Assembly (NCBI GenBank): GCA_036272935.1
Contig: DATAXP010000083.1
Span: 58,443 to 122,442, forward strand
DNA from: DATAXP01 sp036272935
Lineage (GTDB): Bacteria > Planctomycetota > Planctomycetia > Pirellulales > PNKZ01
DNA: 64,000 bases
Direction of reading: 5' to 3'
The notes under the pieces were generated by a model, which saw only the letters and a program-made list of their open reading frames with translations, had not been told where the DNA came from and made no database searches. Positions 1 to 8,724 of the stretch are shown piece after piece. Numbering within the stretch: position 1 is the first letter of the stretch; each line of letters opens with the position of its first letter. Made by a program: the position numbers and the translations under genes.

Positions 1-606
1 CCCGACAGCGCGCTCGGCAAGCTCTGCGACCCTTGGTTGCACGGCGAAGCGCCGCAGCGCGAGCGATCGGGAAACTTCTGGGCGATCGACTCGTACGACG
101 ACCAGCGCGAGCAGACGCTCATCGTTTACGGCACCGTGCACGACGTGAATGCCCAGCGCGAGGCGGCGAAGCTGCTTCAGCGCCAGATCGCCCGCACCTG
201 GAGCAACCTGCTGCTGCCGACGAAGGCCGATACGGAAGTGACCGACGAAGAATTGGCCAACAACCACCTGCTGCTCATCGGCCGTCCGGCGACCAACGCC
301 CTGGCGGCACGTTGGGCCGAGAAGCTGCCGGTCGAATTCGCCAGCGGCTCGTTCACGTTCCGCAGCGAGGTCTACTCGCACCCGGCGACGGCGATCATCG
401 CCGCCGGCGAGAACCCCGCCTCGCCCCGATTTTCGCTCGTAGTGTTCGCCGGGCTCAGCGCCGACGCCACCTGGCATGTCGTGCAAGACCTGCCAAAGCG
501 CGACGATCCGTGGTCGCAAACCATCCTGCGCGCGGCCGGACACGCCGAACGCCGCTTAGGAGCCGAACGATTCGCGCTGCCGGCGGAAAAGAAGAAAACG
601 CCGTAG
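1..606 (+). CDS. C-terminal part of a large protein of unknown function (5' end outside window)
   Basis: The frame is open from the first base and ends at a TAG at 604-606, so only the last 201 codons are present. The fragment includes a stretch reading NNHLLLIGRPATNALAARW followed by a region ending in SPRFSLVVFAGLSADATW. This resembles the C-terminal domain of large planctomycete hydrolase or peptidase proteins that carry an alpha/beta-hydrolase-like N-terminal part. That N-terminal part is not visible here, so the enzyme class is not assigned. No catalytic motif can be pointed to in the fragment. It converges on the J-like gene that follows on the minus strand, and the gap between them holds a cloverleaf repeat. 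Confidence 0.6.
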   Translation, partial: PDSALGKLCDPWLHGEAPQRERSGNFWAIDSYDDQREQTLIVYGTVHDVNAQREAAKLLQRQIARTWSNLLLPTKADTEVTDEELANNHLLLIGRPATNALAARWAEKLPVEFASGSFTFRSEVYSHPATAIIAAGENPASPRFSLVVFAGLSADATWHVVQDLPKRDDPWSQTILRAAGHAERRLGAERFALPAEKKKTP

Positions 607-651
607 CTGCCAAGGGTAGAACGCTTTTCAGCTAGCTGTAGCGGCGACCTC

Positions 652-708
652 GGGTGCCATGCTCACGCTTGCGTGAGCATGTCCACGACGAGCGTGGACA
701 TGGCACCC
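652..708. repeat. Cloverleaf-like inverted repeat between convergent genes
   Basis: The outer arms GGGTGCCATG (652-661) and CATGGCACCC (699-708) are exact reverse complements. Inside lie two perfect hairpins, GCTCACGC/GCGTGAGC (661-678) and GTCCACG/CGTGGAC (681-699). The whole therefore folds as a three-way junction. The same architecture with different sequence is seen at 61022-61071. It lies between two convergent genes. Confidence 0.75.
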
Positions 709-758
709 CCGGCAGCTTAATGAGCGCCCTGACTTTTACGCCTTGGACTCGATGTCGT

Positions 759-2432
759 TCAGCGCTTAATCCCGTCCAGCTCGACGATCAGATCGTCGAC
801 TTCGGCACCGCCGGATTTCGCCTGTTGCATCAGCTCGCGGGCTGCTTTCAGGTCGGACTTGGGATCGACCGCCAGGAACGCCGCGACTACCACCTTTGAG
901 CTGGGATCGTCCTTCTTGAGCCAACGCTCGGCCAAGCCACGGGCCAGCGGCGGCGACAGCTTGTCGACGAAGTAGTCCTTGTTCTGGCCGTTGACGCGCA
1001 GGCCGAGCTTGTTGCCTTCGATCTCGGTGACGATGGCAACCGTGTCGCCGATGTTCAGCTCGCTGCCCACCTCGAGTCCTTTCACGCTTTCGCGCACCGC
1101 GTGCCAGAATTGCCCGACCGCCTCGACGAGTTGCCGGGTGTGGTCGACGGCCCGCAGCGAATCGCCCGAATCGGCATCGAGCAGTGCCAGGTCGAGCTGC
1201 TCGCGGGCCTTCTTCTCGTTCCGCTCGCCCAATGCCAGTCGCACGGTGCCTAGGCCGCGCTTGACGTTCTCGGTTTCTTCCGGCTCGGCCTTGGTGTTGG
1301 GGAAGTGCGGTATCTCGCGGGTCGGTATCTTCGAGTCATCGGGCTTGGTGCCCATCGAATTGCGATCGGCGCGGAAGCCCATGAAGTCGCCATCTGACGA
1401 CTTACCGGGCTTGTCGTCCTGCATCGCCCGTTCGAGGCCGCCAGTCACCGTCTTCATTGCCTCCGATTCGGTTTGCGGTGCGGCACCGGCAGGCGGCGCA
1501 GCAACATCGTTGTACTTGCGCTCGTGGGGGTCGGTCGCCTCTTTGCCGTCGCGGGTAAAGTACCGCTTCTTCACCATGGTCCCTTCCGGCGCGGTCGCCT
1601 CGGGCTCGGTCTGCGGAGCGGCACCGACGAGCTTGTCGAATTGATCCGACAACTGGTTGCGAAAGTAAAACACTCCGGCGCCCGAGGCCGCGACGAGAAT
1701 GATCCCAACAATCAGGATCGCCGCCGTCGGATTCGATCGCTTACGGCGCGCCACCGTCTTGCGCACCATCGGCGCTCCGCCGAACCCATCGGCGGGAGCA
1801 CCAAACGCCGCAGCGCCGAACGGCTGCGGAGCGCCGACTGTGGGAAACGCTGCGGCCTGCGCGACGGCCAGGGGCGCGGCGACCGGCTGTGCAAAGCCGC
1901 CAACCGGCATCGCCTGAGCGGGAGCGGCCTGCACCGGAACCGCTTGGGGGGCCATCCCGACCGCAGGAGCCGCAGGCCTTGCAGTAGGTGAGGCCGCCGG
2001 GCGCGGCGGCGCAGCGGCCGGAGCACGCGGCGCGGCTGGGCTGGGCATGCCGAGCTGAGCGCGCAGTTGAGCGTCGTACTTTTGCCGGCCGGCAGCATTC
2101 AGCAGCACGTTCTTGGCCGCGTTCACTTCTTGCAAAACCAGCTGAGCCGCCGAGCCTTGTGCTCCCTTGAGATGCGGCTGCAGCTTGGCAAGCTGCGCCT
2201 GCGCGGCCTCGGCGATCACTGGGGGCTCGGCAGTAAACAGCTTCAGGCCGAGCAACTGGTAGTGGTTCAGCGGACGCGTTCCCTGGGGAATCCCCAGCCA
2301 CGCATGATACGGATCGAAATTGGCAGGCACGATCAAAAGCCCCGAGCTAAGGGCGTGGTTTCGGGAACGACCCGCGGCGGCACCCTTGTCCGTCGCGAGA
2401 TTCGAAACATTATCGGACACCCCTAAAGGCAT
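759..2432 (-). CDS. J-like domain membrane protein of planctomycete type
   Basis: The 557-residue product has the planctomycete signature FDPYHAWLGIPQ at about residues 39-50. A J-like alpha-helical segment follows (NHYQLLGL through AAGRQKYDAQLRAQLG, to about 130), then a long Pro/Ala-rich linker. A single predicted membrane helix (about 235-255, AAILIVGIILVAASGAGVF) comes next, with a charged, probably helical C-terminal region. In related proteins the J-like module sits at the very N-terminus. In-frame GTG (2330) and TTG (2336) codons just before FDPYH are therefore credible starts, and the 34-residue leader used here may be untranslated. No HPD tripeptide is visible, so classical DnaJ activity on Hsp70 is not claimed. 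The function is unknown. Confidence 0.7.
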   Translation of the reverse strand: MPLGVSDNVSNLATDKGAAAGRSRNHALSSGLLIVPANFDPYHAWLGIPQGTRPLNHYQLLGLKLFTAEPPVIAEAAQAQLAKLQPHLKGAQGSAAQLVLQEVNAAKNVLLNAAGRQKYDAQLRAQLGMPSPAAPRAPAAAPPRPAASPTARPAAPAVGMAPQAVPVQAAPAQAMPVGGFAQPVAAPLAVAQAAAFPTVGAPQPFGAAAFGAPADGFGGAPMVRKTVARRKRSNPTAAILIVGIILVAASGAGVFYFRNQLSDQFDKLVGAAPQTEPEATAPEGTMVKKRYFTRDGKEATDPHERKYNDVAAPPAGAAPQTESEAMKTVTGGLERAMQDDKPGKSSDGDFMGFRADRNSMGTKPDDSKIPTREIPHFPNTKAEPEETENVKRGLGTVRLALGERNEKKAREQLDLALLDADSGDSLRAVDHTRQLVEAVGQFWHAVRESVKGLEVGSELNIGDTVAIVTEIEGNKLGLRVNGQNKDYFVDKLSPPLARGLAERWLKKDDPSSKVVVAAFLAVDPKSDLKAARELMQQAKSGGAEVDDLIVELDGIKR

Positions 2433-2486
2433 GGCAAGTTGTTTGGTCAGGTTCGCTAAAATGCCGCGGCGCGATGCATATCTGTC

Positions 2487-4199
2487 TTAAAGACGTGGCG
2501 GAGGCGTGACTTCCGGCGAGCGACCGGCAGGCGCAGGCAGCAGCGCTTCGTCGAGCGACTCGACCGCGCAAGCCGCTGGCGGGTCGATGCCAAGCAGCTT
2601 AGCCAGGGTCGGCGCGATGGCGGCAGGCGTTGCCTCGGTGGAGTAGCGCCCCCGGCGGATACCGTAGCCCCACAGCAGCAACGGCACATGCGAGTCGTAT
2701 TGCCAGGGACTGCCGTGCGTGGCCGGGGTCTTGCCCAGAATCTGATACGGGGCCAGGCAAAACAACACGTCGCCGCTGCGCCGGGCGTGGAAGGTGCGCT
2801 GAAACTGTCGGGCGAGCCCCGCCGTGGCCAGGCGTTGTTCCAACTCATCGCGCGTGAAGGCCGCGGCGATTAGCGGCTCGCGCAGCAGCAGGTCGCGCAC
2901 GGCACATTGCCAGGCGAAGTGCGCCCCCTCGGTGTGTTCGTCGAGCTGGCGATTCAAGTACACGTTGCCGTCGTCGAACTCGCGGATGTACTTCTGCTTC
3001 TCGTCCAACTCGCCGAACTCGGCGACCAGCGCCGCCTCGATCTTTTGTTCCAGCTCCTTGAGCTTCACCTGGTCGCGTCCCGCCGGAAGTTTGCGCTCGG
3101 CGGCGAACTCGGGAATCGGGGCCACGCCGTGATCGGAGCTCAGCGCCATCACCCACGGGGCACCGTTCAGATGCCGCTCGATGAACGCCGCGAACTCGCC
3201 GAGCTGCAAATCGGTGCGATAGGTGATGTCCTGTACCTCGAGGCTGTGCGGCCCGAACATGTGACCGACGTAATCGTTGCTCGACAAGTTGACGGCCAGG
3301 ATGTCGGTCGCGCCGCGCCGGCCAAGTTGCTCAGATTCGACCAGCACGCGCGCGGCGGCCAGCGTGTAGTCGTTGCCGAACGGCGAAGTCGTCATCGCGG
3401 TGAAATACAGCTTCTCGCTGGCCGCGGGCATCGTGTGCGGGAACGCGCGCCCCGAGCCGGGAAGCGAACCTTCAAACTTCGCATCGTCTGGGTAATACAG
3501 CGTGTAGCGATCGGCAGGATGCAGCAGCGACCACGTTTGGCCGGCGTATTGTTCGCCGGCTCGCGATTCGTTCATCGACCGCAGGTAGCCCGGCAGATCG
3601 TTGCGGTAATAGGTGCTGGTGACCCACTGGCCGCCGTCGAGCCAATAGACACCGTCGGCGGCGTGCCCCGCCATCAGGATGCCGGCACGGTCCTTGAGCG
3701 CGATGGCAAACACCCGTGATTCGGGACGCGCCAGCTTCAACACGTCGCCCAAGGTGCTGACCAGCAGATTCTTGGGACTTTTGCCGCCATCTTTCCCTGC
3801 CGCACCGACAATCTGCACATCGGGATCATCGACGCAGTACATGCGTCCGGGCTTCGAGCCTTTGGCCTCGGGATCGAACCAATCGTTGTCGATGATGCCG
3901 TTGCGATCGGGAAACGTGCCCGAGAGGAACACGCTGTGCCCGGGGCCGGTCTTGGTCAGCGCGTGTCCGTGATGGCAGTTGGTGAAGTTCGCGCCGTCAT
4001 CGCACAATCGCAGGAACGCTCCCGACGGACTGAAGCCGGGACGCATGCGCTGGAGGTACTCGTACGGAAACTGGTCGATGCTCAGCATCACGATCAGCTT
4101 GGGCGGCTCGGCCGCCGAGGCGCACCCGAACGGTCTCATCTCCGACAGCAATGCAATCGCCACAACGACAGCAGCATAGCGCAACACGATCGACCTCAC
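2487..4199 (-). CDS. PafA-type alkaline phosphatase / type I phosphodiesterase-family protein
   Basis: This is a 570-residue secreted hydrolase. An N-terminal signal peptide (about 1-30, ending CASAA-E) is followed by KLIVMLSIDQFPYEYL, where Asp42 is the expected zinc ligand. The nucleophile region is LTKTGPGHS, with Thr84 the likely catalytic residue. A Thr before GPGH is typical of the PafA phosphatase group, as opposed to the Ser of E. coli PhoA. Further metal ligands are expected in the SSDHGV segment near residue 355. By family, it should release phosphate from phosphomonoesters in the periplasm. It is transcribed away from the barrel protein at 4495 and toward the J-like gene, from which it is separated by 54 bp. 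Confidence 0.8.
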   Translation of the reverse strand: MRSIVLRYAAVVVAIALLSEMRPFGCASAAEPPKLIVMLSIDQFPYEYLQRMRPGFSPSGAFLRLCDDGANFTNCHHGHALTKTGPGHSVFLSGTFPDRNGIIDNDWFDPEAKGSKPGRMYCVDDPDVQIVGAAGKDGGKSPKNLLVSTLGDVLKLARPESRVFAIALKDRAGILMAGHAADGVYWLDGGQWVTSTYYRNDLPGYLRSMNESRAGEQYAGQTWSLLHPADRYTLYYPDDAKFEGSLPGSGRAFPHTMPAASEKLYFTAMTTSPFGNDYTLAAARVLVESEQLGRRGATDILAVNLSSNDYVGHMFGPHSLEVQDITYRTDLQLGEFAAFIERHLNGAPWVMALSSDHGVAPIPEFAAERKLPAGRDQVKLKELEQKIEAALVAEFGELDEKQKYIREFDDGNVYLNRQLDEHTEGAHFAWQCAVRDLLLREPLIAAAFTRDELEQRLATAGLARQFQRTFHARRSGDVLFCLAPYQILGKTPATHGSPWQYDSHVPLLLWGYGIRRGRYSTEATPAAIAPTLAKLLGIDPPAACAVESLDEALLPAPAGRSPEVTPPPRL

Positions 4200-4494
4200 G
4201 GACGCTTGGAAGGAATCAACCCGGGATCAGCGGCTCGCACGAGCAAGGGGCTATTATCGCTCGCAATTCGACCGCCGCCAGGGCCGGCAAGCCGATGGCG
4301 CAGTGCCGGGGCTTTGGGAGCTTGAGGTTGGCCGTGTCGCGTGCAGCGAAAGTTATGGATTTACGCGTGCGGCATGGTCGATCCTGCGAAGGAATGCCGA
4401 TCGTCGCGGTTGTAGCGCAACTACGCGCCGCCGCCGTGTGATGCGTGCTGCGGGACTGCGTTTCGAGCCATTGTTTGAAACAGGCCGCGATTTC

Positions 4495-5709
4495 ATGCGT
4501 TGGCAGTTGATTCGATCGATCAGCCTAGGCTTGGCGGTACTGGCTGCGAGCCCGCTGGTCGTGCGCGCGCAGGTACCACCGCCACCGCTGGCCGCGAACT
4601 ACGACGAAGTCGCGGCGCTGCCGCCGTTGCAACTCCCCAATGCGCCGCCAGGCAGCTCGGGCTGGGGAATGGACAACCTCGGCCCCGACGCAACGCCGCT
4701 GCCAACCGTCGACAACTCGTTGCTCAATCCCGGTCCGGTTCCCGCCGAGGAGCCGGTTGGCGATGTCACGCCAAGGCTATGGATGCCGGGACGTTACCTG
4801 GGCCGCGGCGTCGAGTACACCGGCCAACTCTGCGGCGTGCCCGACGATTGGTGCCCGCCGCGCAACGATCCTTCGCCGCGGATCAACATCTCGGCCTATC
4901 AAGGCTTCGAACAGTTTCGTGGCATCCCCGACGGCGCGATTGCCGAAAAGGGCATCGTGCAGGGGATCAACACGGCGACCGCCGTGCCGTGGCTCGATCA
5001 ATTCGGCATCGGCTTCCAGGCTGGCGCGACCTACGGCGCCTACAACCTGAGCGGCAGCCCGAATCGCGAAATTCCCACCGCCGACGTTTCGCAGCAGACG
5101 TTCGTGACCACCGGGTTCTTCCGTCGCGCCACGATCAACTGCCCGCTCAGCGCCGGCATCGTGTACGACTGGATGATCACCGACCACTTGGGAACACTGT
5201 CGCAGTCGCCAACGTTGGGACAAGGGCGCGTGCAAATCGCCTACGCCTTCACGGCGCGCAACGAGTTCGGCATTAACGCCAGCTTCGATACGCGCGAGCA
5301 CTACACCGGTTACACAACCAGCGGCCCCGTCGGCTTCCGGCCCGTGAGCCAAGGCAATTTCTTCTGGCGTCATAAGTTTTGGTGGCGCAACGCCGAAGGG
5401 CGGTTGTGGGGCGGTCCGACCGACGCCATTCGCGAGAACGGTCAGAACAGCGAAGGCAAGATCGTCATGGGTGTATCGTTCTATGTGCCGATCACCGATC
5501 GCGTGGCGTTCAACTTCCAGGGCATCAGTTGGGACACCGACGACGCCGGCGCGTCGCACCGCGACGTCTACGATTTCTCGGCCGGCTTCACGTTCTATCC
5601 GCAGCGCACGGCGCGCACCAGCACCGTCGCCGGCCGCCAGTGGACGCCGTATCTACCGGTGGCCACGAACTCCACGTTCTTGTGGGACACCACGCGCGTC
5701 ACGCCTTAG
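4495..5709 (+). CDS. Secreted beta-barrel-like planctomycete protein (DUF6666-like)
   Basis: The ATG at 4495 gives a clean signal peptide (MRWQLIRSISLGLAVLAAS, ending VVRA-Q). An upstream in-frame start at 4303 or 4441 would bury it, so the shorter 404-residue form is chosen. After a Pro-rich segment the protein shows alternating short aromatic and glycine-rich strands, such as FGIGFQAGATYGAYNL and FNFQGISWDTD. This is the pattern of an outer-membrane or surface beta-barrel. Family recognition as the planctomycete DUF6666 group is tentative and no enzymatic motif is seen. It stands alone in its orientation before the rhodanese gene and is separated from it by an inverted repeat. Confidence 0.65.
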   Translation: MRWQLIRSISLGLAVLAASPLVVRAQVPPPPLAANYDEVAALPPLQLPNAPPGSSGWGMDNLGPDATPLPTVDNSLLNPGPVPAEEPVGDVTPRLWMPGRYLGRGVEYTGQLCGVPDDWCPPRNDPSPRINISAYQGFEQFRGIPDGAIAEKGIVQGINTATAVPWLDQFGIGFQAGATYGAYNLSGSPNREIPTADVSQQTFVTTGFFRRATINCPLSAGIVYDWMITDHLGTLSQSPTLGQGRVQIAYAFTARNEFGINASFDTREHYTGYTTSGPVGFRPVSQGNFFWRHKFWWRNAEGRLWGGPTDAIRENGQNSEGKIVMGVSFYVPITDRVAFNFQGISWDTDDAGASHRDVYDFSAGFTFYPQRTARTSTVAGRQWTPYLPVATNSTFLWDTTRVTP

Positions 5710-5711
5710 CA

Positions 5712-5799
5712 GGCTACGGGTAACGGGCTCTAGGCTACAGGCGCAAACATTACGGTCAGTCTTCCGCGCCCGTAGCCTGAAGCCCGTAGCCCGTAGCCG
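5712..5799. repeat. Intergenic inverted repeat, GTAGCC family
   Basis: A left arm at 5712-5743 (starting GGCTACGGG) pairs with a right arm at 5768-5799 (ending CCCGTAGCC), with about five mismatches over 32 bp. Related copies containing GTAGCCTGAAGCCCGTAGCC occur at 22471-22526 and, more diverged, at 50911-50993. This is an intergenic palindromic repeat with no coding potential. Confidence 0.7.
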
Positions 5800-5871
5800 G
5801 TGCGCCGCCGTATAATGTCGTCTTCAACGACGATATTTTCTCCGCGTACGGCACCACGAGTTCTCTTTGCA

Positions 5872-6729
5872 ATGACCGCTGCCAGCAAGCCAGGCGACGT
5901 GCTCGTCACCACCGCCTGGGTCGATGAGCACCGCCACGACCCGAACCTGCGGATCGTCGAATCCGACGAGGACGTGCTGCTGTACGACGTCGGGCACATC
6001 GAAGGTGCCGTGAAGATCGATTGGCACACCGACTTGCAGGATTCGGTCGTCCGCGACTACATCGGCCGCCGTGCGTTCGAGGAACTATGCAACTCGAAAG
6101 GCATCGCCAACGATACGACGGTCGTCTTCTACGGCGACAAGAGCAATTGGTGGGCTTGCTATGCCTTCTGGGTGTTCAAGCTCTACGGCCACGCAAACTG
6201 CCTGGTGATGGACGGCGGGCGCAAGCGCTGGGAACTCGACGGTCGGCCCTGGGCGAAAGGCCCCGAGCCGCCGTATCCGCCGACGAAGTATCAGGCCAAG
6301 GAGCCGGACCTTTCGATCCGCGCATTCCGTGACGAGGTGCTCGAACACCAGGCGGCCCAAAAGCCGCTGATCGACGTGCGGTCGCCGGGCGAGTTCACCG
6401 GCCAGATGCTGCACATGCCCGACTATCCGCAAGAAGGCGCTCTGCGCGGCGGGCACATCCCCGGAGCGGTGAACATCCCCTGGTCGCGCGCCGTGCGCGA
6501 CGACGGCACGTTCAAGTCGCCGCAGGAGCTCGAGCAGCTTTATTGCGGCGAGGCCCGCCTACGTCGCGACAGCGAAACGATCGTCGCCTACTGCCGCATC
6601 GGCGAACGTTCGAGTCACACCTGGTTCGCACTCAAGTACCTATTGAGCTTCGATCACGTGAAGAACTACGACGGCTCGTGGACCGAGTGGGGCAACCTGG
6701 TTGGCGTGCCGATCGCCAAAGGTCCGTGA
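5872..6729 (+). CDS. Tandem-rhodanese thiosulfate sulfurtransferase
   Basis: The 285-residue protein has two rhodanese domains: an inactive N-terminal one (about 8-130, with LLYDVGHIEGAVKIDW) and an active C-terminal one (about 145-280). The catalytic loop is CRIGERS, with the persulfide-forming Cys at residue 241, followed by SHTWF as in actinobacterial CysA-type enzymes. The expected activity is transfer of sulfane sulfur from thiosulfate to an acceptor. The ATG at 5872 is preferred. Another ATG at 5815 would add 19 residues of non-family sequence overlapping a TATAAT-like string. The stop is 4 bp before the sufE-like ATG, which suggests co-translation and a sulfur-relay partnership. Confidence 0.88.
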   Translation: MTAASKPGDVLVTTAWVDEHRHDPNLRIVESDEDVLLYDVGHIEGAVKIDWHTDLQDSVVRDYIGRRAFEELCNSKGIANDTTVVFYGDKSNWWACYAFWVFKLYGHANCLVMDGGRKRWELDGRPWAKGPEPPYPPTKYQAKEPDLSIRAFRDEVLEHQAAQKPLIDVRSPGEFTGQMLHMPDYPQEGALRGGHIPGAVNIPWSRAVRDDGTFKSPQELEQLYCGEARLRRDSETIVAYCRIGERSSHTWFALKYLLSFDHVKNYDGSWTEWGNLVGVPIAKGP

Positions 6730-6733
6730 CGCA

Positions 6734-7204
6734 ATGCCTGATCGCATGCCCGATCGCGACGCACCCGGCGTGCAGCAACGGCTGGCCGAGCTGATCGACG
6801 ATTTTGGCGAGGCCGACGTGCGCGAACGCCAGCAGATGCTGCTGGACTTCGCGCGGCGAGAGCTGCCGTTGCCCGAGCGCCTGCGTGCCGATCGCGATGC
6901 GGCGGCCGATCGTGCCGAGCACCGCATCGACGAGTGCATGACCCCGGTGTTTCTGTGGGTCGAAGTGAATGACGGCCGCGTGGAGATCTATGCCGATGTA
7001 TCGCCCGAAGGCCCCACGGCGCGCGGGTTCGTCGCCCTGCTGATCGACGCATTCACCGGCGCCACGCCAGCCGAGGTGCTCGCCGCCCCGGCCGATCTCA
7101 TCCAACAGCTTCGACTCCCCGAGGCGCTGGGAATGAATCGCATGCGCGGCCTGCACGCCATTTATCATCGCGTGCGGCGGCAAGTGGGCGAGTTGGCCAG
7201 GTAG
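6734..7204 (+). CDS. sufE: SufE-like sulfur acceptor protein
   Basis: The 156-residue protein has the SufE fold pattern. A helical N-terminus (LAELIDDFGEADVRERQQML) is followed by DECMTPVFLWVEV with the acceptor Cys at residue 68. Next come VEIYADVSPEGPTARGFVALL and TPAEVLAAPADLIQQL. SufE proteins take a persulfide from a donor, usually the SufS desulfurase, and pass it to Fe-S cluster assembly. Here the gene directly follows a rhodanese with a 4-bp gap rather than sufS, so a rhodanese-to-SufE relay is plausible but inferred. The start at 6734 was chosen over an upstream in-frame codon that overlaps the rhodanese end. Confidence 0.82.
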   Translation: MPDRMPDRDAPGVQQRLAELIDDFGEADVRERQQMLLDFARRELPLPERLRADRDAAADRAEHRIDECMTPVFLWVEVNDGRVEIYADVSPEGPTARGFVALLIDAFTGATPAEVLAAPADLIQQLRLPEALGMNRMRGLHAIYHRVRRQVGELAR

Positions 7205-7237
7205 TTCGATCGTGTCGCACAACGCTTGCGGCTTAGC

Positions 7238-8155
7238 ATGGAAACGGAATTCATCGCCTGGCTTCGATCGCGACTGCCGGCATCCCAGCAGTCGGGCGTC
7301 GTCGTTGGCATTGGCGACGACGCCGCGGTGCTCGATCTCCCGCCCGGCCCCGGCACGCTGGTTACGGTCGACATGCTCACCGACGGCGTCGATTTCCGGC
7401 TGGCCGACGTCGATCCACGCCGCGTTGGACGCAAGGCGCTAGCCGTGAACCTGAGCGACATCGCCGCGATGGCGGGCCGACCAATCGCGGCGTTCGTTGC
7501 GGTTGCGCTGCCCCGCGATGGCGCGGCGACACTCGCCCGGCAGTTGTTCGAAGGGCTCGCACCCCTCGCTGAGCGATACGGTGTGGCGCTCGCTGGCGGA
7601 GACACGAACACCTGGGACGGCCCATTGGTAATCAGCATCACGCTGCTCGGCCAAGCGAGTTCACGCGGCCCACTGACGCGCCGCGATGCCAGGCCAGGCG
7701 ATGCCATCCTGGTCACCGGCTCGCTCGGCGGAAGCATCCTCGGCCACCACTTCGATTTCGAGCCACGCATTGACGAGGCACTGCTGCTGCATGAGCGCTA
7801 CGAGCTGCACGCCGGCATCGACACCAGCGACGGCCTGTCGCTGGATCTATCGCGGCTTTGCACGGAAAGCAGAGTCGGGGCCGAGCTTGAACTCACGGCC
7901 GTGCCGGTATCGGCCGCAGCACGCGAATTGGCGACGACTGACGGCCGTTCGCCGCTCGACCATGCGCTAGCGGATGGCGAAGATTTCGAGCTGATCCTGG
8001 CCGTCGAGCCCACATCGGCCGAACGCATCATCGCCGAGCAGCCGCTAGCCGTGCCGGTCACGCGCATCGGCCGCATCGTCGAACGGCCGGGCCTGTGGTC
8101 GATCGACGCCGCCGGCTCGCGCACGCTGCTGACGCCGCGCGGCTGGCAACATTGA
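7238..8155 (+). CDS. thiL: Thiamine-monophosphate kinase
   Basis: The 305-residue product shows the ThiL/PurM-like layout. It has VVVGIGDDAAVLDLPPG near the N-terminus (nucleotide and Mg-binding Asp pair), VTVDMLTDGVDF, GRKALAVNLSDIAAMAG and GGDTN. Later come VTGSLGGSILG, the Mg-binding stretch GIDTSDGLSLDLSRL, and GEDFELIL. It phosphorylates thiamine monophosphate to thiamine pyrophosphate in the cytoplasm. The ATG at 7238 is preferred over a TTG four codons upstream. It follows sufE in the same direction with a 33-bp gap, so it may belong to the same transcript. Confidence 0.9.
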   Translation: METEFIAWLRSRLPASQQSGVVVGIGDDAAVLDLPPGPGTLVTVDMLTDGVDFRLADVDPRRVGRKALAVNLSDIAAMAGRPIAAFVAVALPRDGAATLARQLFEGLAPLAERYGVALAGGDTNTWDGPLVISITLLGQASSRGPLTRRDARPGDAILVTGSLGGSILGHHFDFEPRIDEALLLHERYELHAGIDTSDGLSLDLSRLCTESRVGAELELTAVPVSAAARELATTDGRSPLDHALADGEDFELILAVEPTSAERIIAEQPLAVPVTRIGRIVERPGLWSIDAAGSRTLLTPRGWQH

Positions 8156-8161
8156 TTGAAG

Positions 8162-8230
8162 ACCATCAAGGCACGAAGGACACAAAGAAGAAAACTTGCA
8201 TTGCTCTTCGTGCCTTGGTGTCTTAGTGGT
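8162..8230. repeat. Intergenic inverted repeat, CACGAAGGACAC family
   Basis: A left arm from 8162 (containing AAGGCACGAAGGACACAAAG) pairs imperfectly with a right arm at 8206-8230 (CTTCGTGCCTTGGTGTCTTA, then GTGGT). It sits between thiL and tsaE. Related copies occur at 25562-25625 and 31726-31789. Confidence 0.72.
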
Positions 8231-8241
8231 TAAGCCGCCGT

Positions 8242-8703
8242 ATGGAAATGACCGTCGACGCATCCGACGAAGCCGCCACCGAGCAGCTAGCGCGCGCGTT
8301 GGCCAAGGTATTGCCCTCGTCGGCAGTCATCGGCCTCAACGGTCCGCTGGGGGCCGGCAAGACACGGTTCGTGAAAGCCCTGGCTGCCGCGACCGGCGTG
8401 TCGCCAGAGGACGTGACCAGTCCGACGTTTGTCCTGGTGCAGGAATATACGGCAGCGCGGCCGATCTATCACTTCGATCTCTATCGCCTGCGCGACGAAG
8501 ACGAGTTTCTCGAACTCGGCCCCGAGGAATACTTCGCGCGTCCCGGCTGGACGGTTCTCGAATGGGCCAACCGCTTCCCGCGCTGCCTGCCGGAAGAACG
8601 CCTCGACATCGAGATTGAAATCACTGGCCTCACCTCGCGCCGGTTCACGCTATCGTCGCATGGCGCAGGGTACGTCGACGCGATCCGCTCGCTTGCGGTT
8701 TAG
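8242..8703 (+). CDS. tsaE: tRNA threonylcarbamoyladenosine biosynthesis ATPase TsaE
   Basis: The 153-residue protein has a Walker A motif in GLNGPLGAGKTRFVKAL. It also has the family signatures VTSPTFVLVQEY, YHFDLYRL and GWTVLEWANR. TsaE works with TsaB and TsaD in forming t6A at position 37 of ANN-decoding tRNAs, acting as the ATPase that resets the complex. The length fits the family. The gene is preceded by the inverted repeat at 8162-8230 and converges on hslU with only 21 bp between the stops, leaving no room for a separate terminator. Confidence 0.92.
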   Translation: MEMTVDASDEAATEQLARALAKVLPSSAVIGLNGPLGAGKTRFVKALAAATGVSPEDVTSPTFVLVQEYTAARPIYHFDLYRLRDEDEFLELGPEEYFARPGWTVLEWANRFPRCLPEERLDIEIEITGLTSRRFTLSSHGAGYVDAIRSLAV

Positions 8704-8724
8704 CCGGCCGCGTTGACCGCGCTT

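Noticed and set aside
652..708. Cloverleaf repeats (also 61022-61071) as tRNA genes
   Set aside because: They lack a seven-base acceptor stem, conserved TTC loop, anticodon arm and CCA end. They are only 57 and 50 bp long.
759..2432. Classical DnaJ co-chaperone
   Set aside because: The J-like helices are recognisable but the HPD tripeptide needed to stimulate Hsp70 is not present.
5811..5820. TATAAT promoter box and ATG at 5815 as start of the rhodanese gene
   Set aside because: The box overlaps the ATG and no -35 is seen at the right distance. The ATG at 5872 fits the family better, so neither the box nor the upstream start is called.
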